Shown here: positions 63,999 through 64,000 of the stretch, piece by piece | How the letters are laid out: each line of letters opens with the position of its first letter | Position numbering within the stretch: position 1 is the first letter of the stretch | NCBI GenBank assembly: GCA_046328115.1 | Contig: JAXLXE010000003.1 | Location: 434,001 to 498,000 of the forward strand | Source: JAXLXE01 sp046328115 | Lineage (GTDB): Bacteria; Chloroflexota; UBA6077; JACCZL01 | Length of the DNA: 64,000 nucleotides | Reading direction: 5' to 3' | The notes under the pieces: generated by a model | Database searches by the model: none | What the model was told of the DNA's origin: nothing | The model's input: only the letters and a program-made list of their open reading frames with translations | Position numbers and translations under genes: made by a program

Positions 63999-64000
63999 CA

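Noticed and set aside
1..64000. tRNA, rRNA, integrase-flanked island or att sites
   Set aside because: No tRNA-like cloverleaf, rRNA sequence or tyrosine/serine integrase gene was found by eye on either strand, so the IS-rich regions are not called as an integrative element.

Overview
The window is GC-rich DNA whose gene style points to an uncultured member of the Chloroflexota. The clues are Tat-like lipoprotein binding proteins with long Ala/Pro linkers, a secreted protease with Thr/Pro (PTATP-type) linkers, several peptide ABC transporter sets, enolase-superfamily and Gfo/Idh/MocA enzymes, and a UGSC-type protein with an in-frame UGA. This lineage call is an inference; no rRNA or tRNA gene was seen.

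Layout. 1-1818: the end of an SsuA/NMT1-like ABC importer operon (binding-protein tail, ATPase, permease). 1819-4779: a gene-poor stretch, then a minus-strand run of small unknown proteins with overlapping starts and stops. 4792-12972: an IS graveyard with one IS66 element bounded by a perfect target duplication, and a second IS66 that carries an IS21 element that carries an ISL3 element. 13102-21122: a minus-strand surface-glycan cluster (membrane protein, sugar epimerase, sulfotransferase, DUF4915-like protein, family 2 glycosyltransferase, split transketolase). 21337-26726: a second IS wreck (IS630 in or beside an IS630 fragment, IS66 inside IS66) that dismantled an MntA/HepT toxin-antitoxin pair.

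26763-32907: an enolase-superfamily dehydratase, a secreted metzincin protease and a large surface repeat protein. 33542-54835: a catabolic belt with two oligopeptide ABC importer sets lacking ATPase genes, Gfo/Idh/MocA oxidoreductases, an N-acyl-D-amino-acid deacylase, an SDR, an S33 aminopeptidase-like hydrolase, a two-gene UGSC selenoprotein unit, a malate/lactate dehydrogenase-like protein, a D-cysteine-desulfhydrase-like PLP enzyme, an adenosine-deaminase-like protein and a dihydropyrimidinase. Together they suggest uptake and breakdown of peptides, N-acyl or D-amino acids and cyclic amides. 54891-64000: a VapBC-like pair with a dead toxin, an AlbA_2/Schlafen-type protein, a second enolase-superfamily enzyme, a large two-domain glycosyltransferase, a coiled-coil protein and a possible transposase start at the edge.

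The most notable observations are: (1) a UGSC-family gene read through UGA at 47973-47975 with a bacterial-SECIS-like hairpin directly downstream; (2) a VapBC-like cassette bracketed by an exact 71-bp direct repeat that splits a formerly coupled operon; (3) a type VII toxin-antitoxin pair whose original sequence can be rebuilt by removing an IS66 and one copy of its 8-bp target duplication. All transposase genes are frame-broken while nearly all host genes are open, which means either decay or assembly error in repeated DNA.
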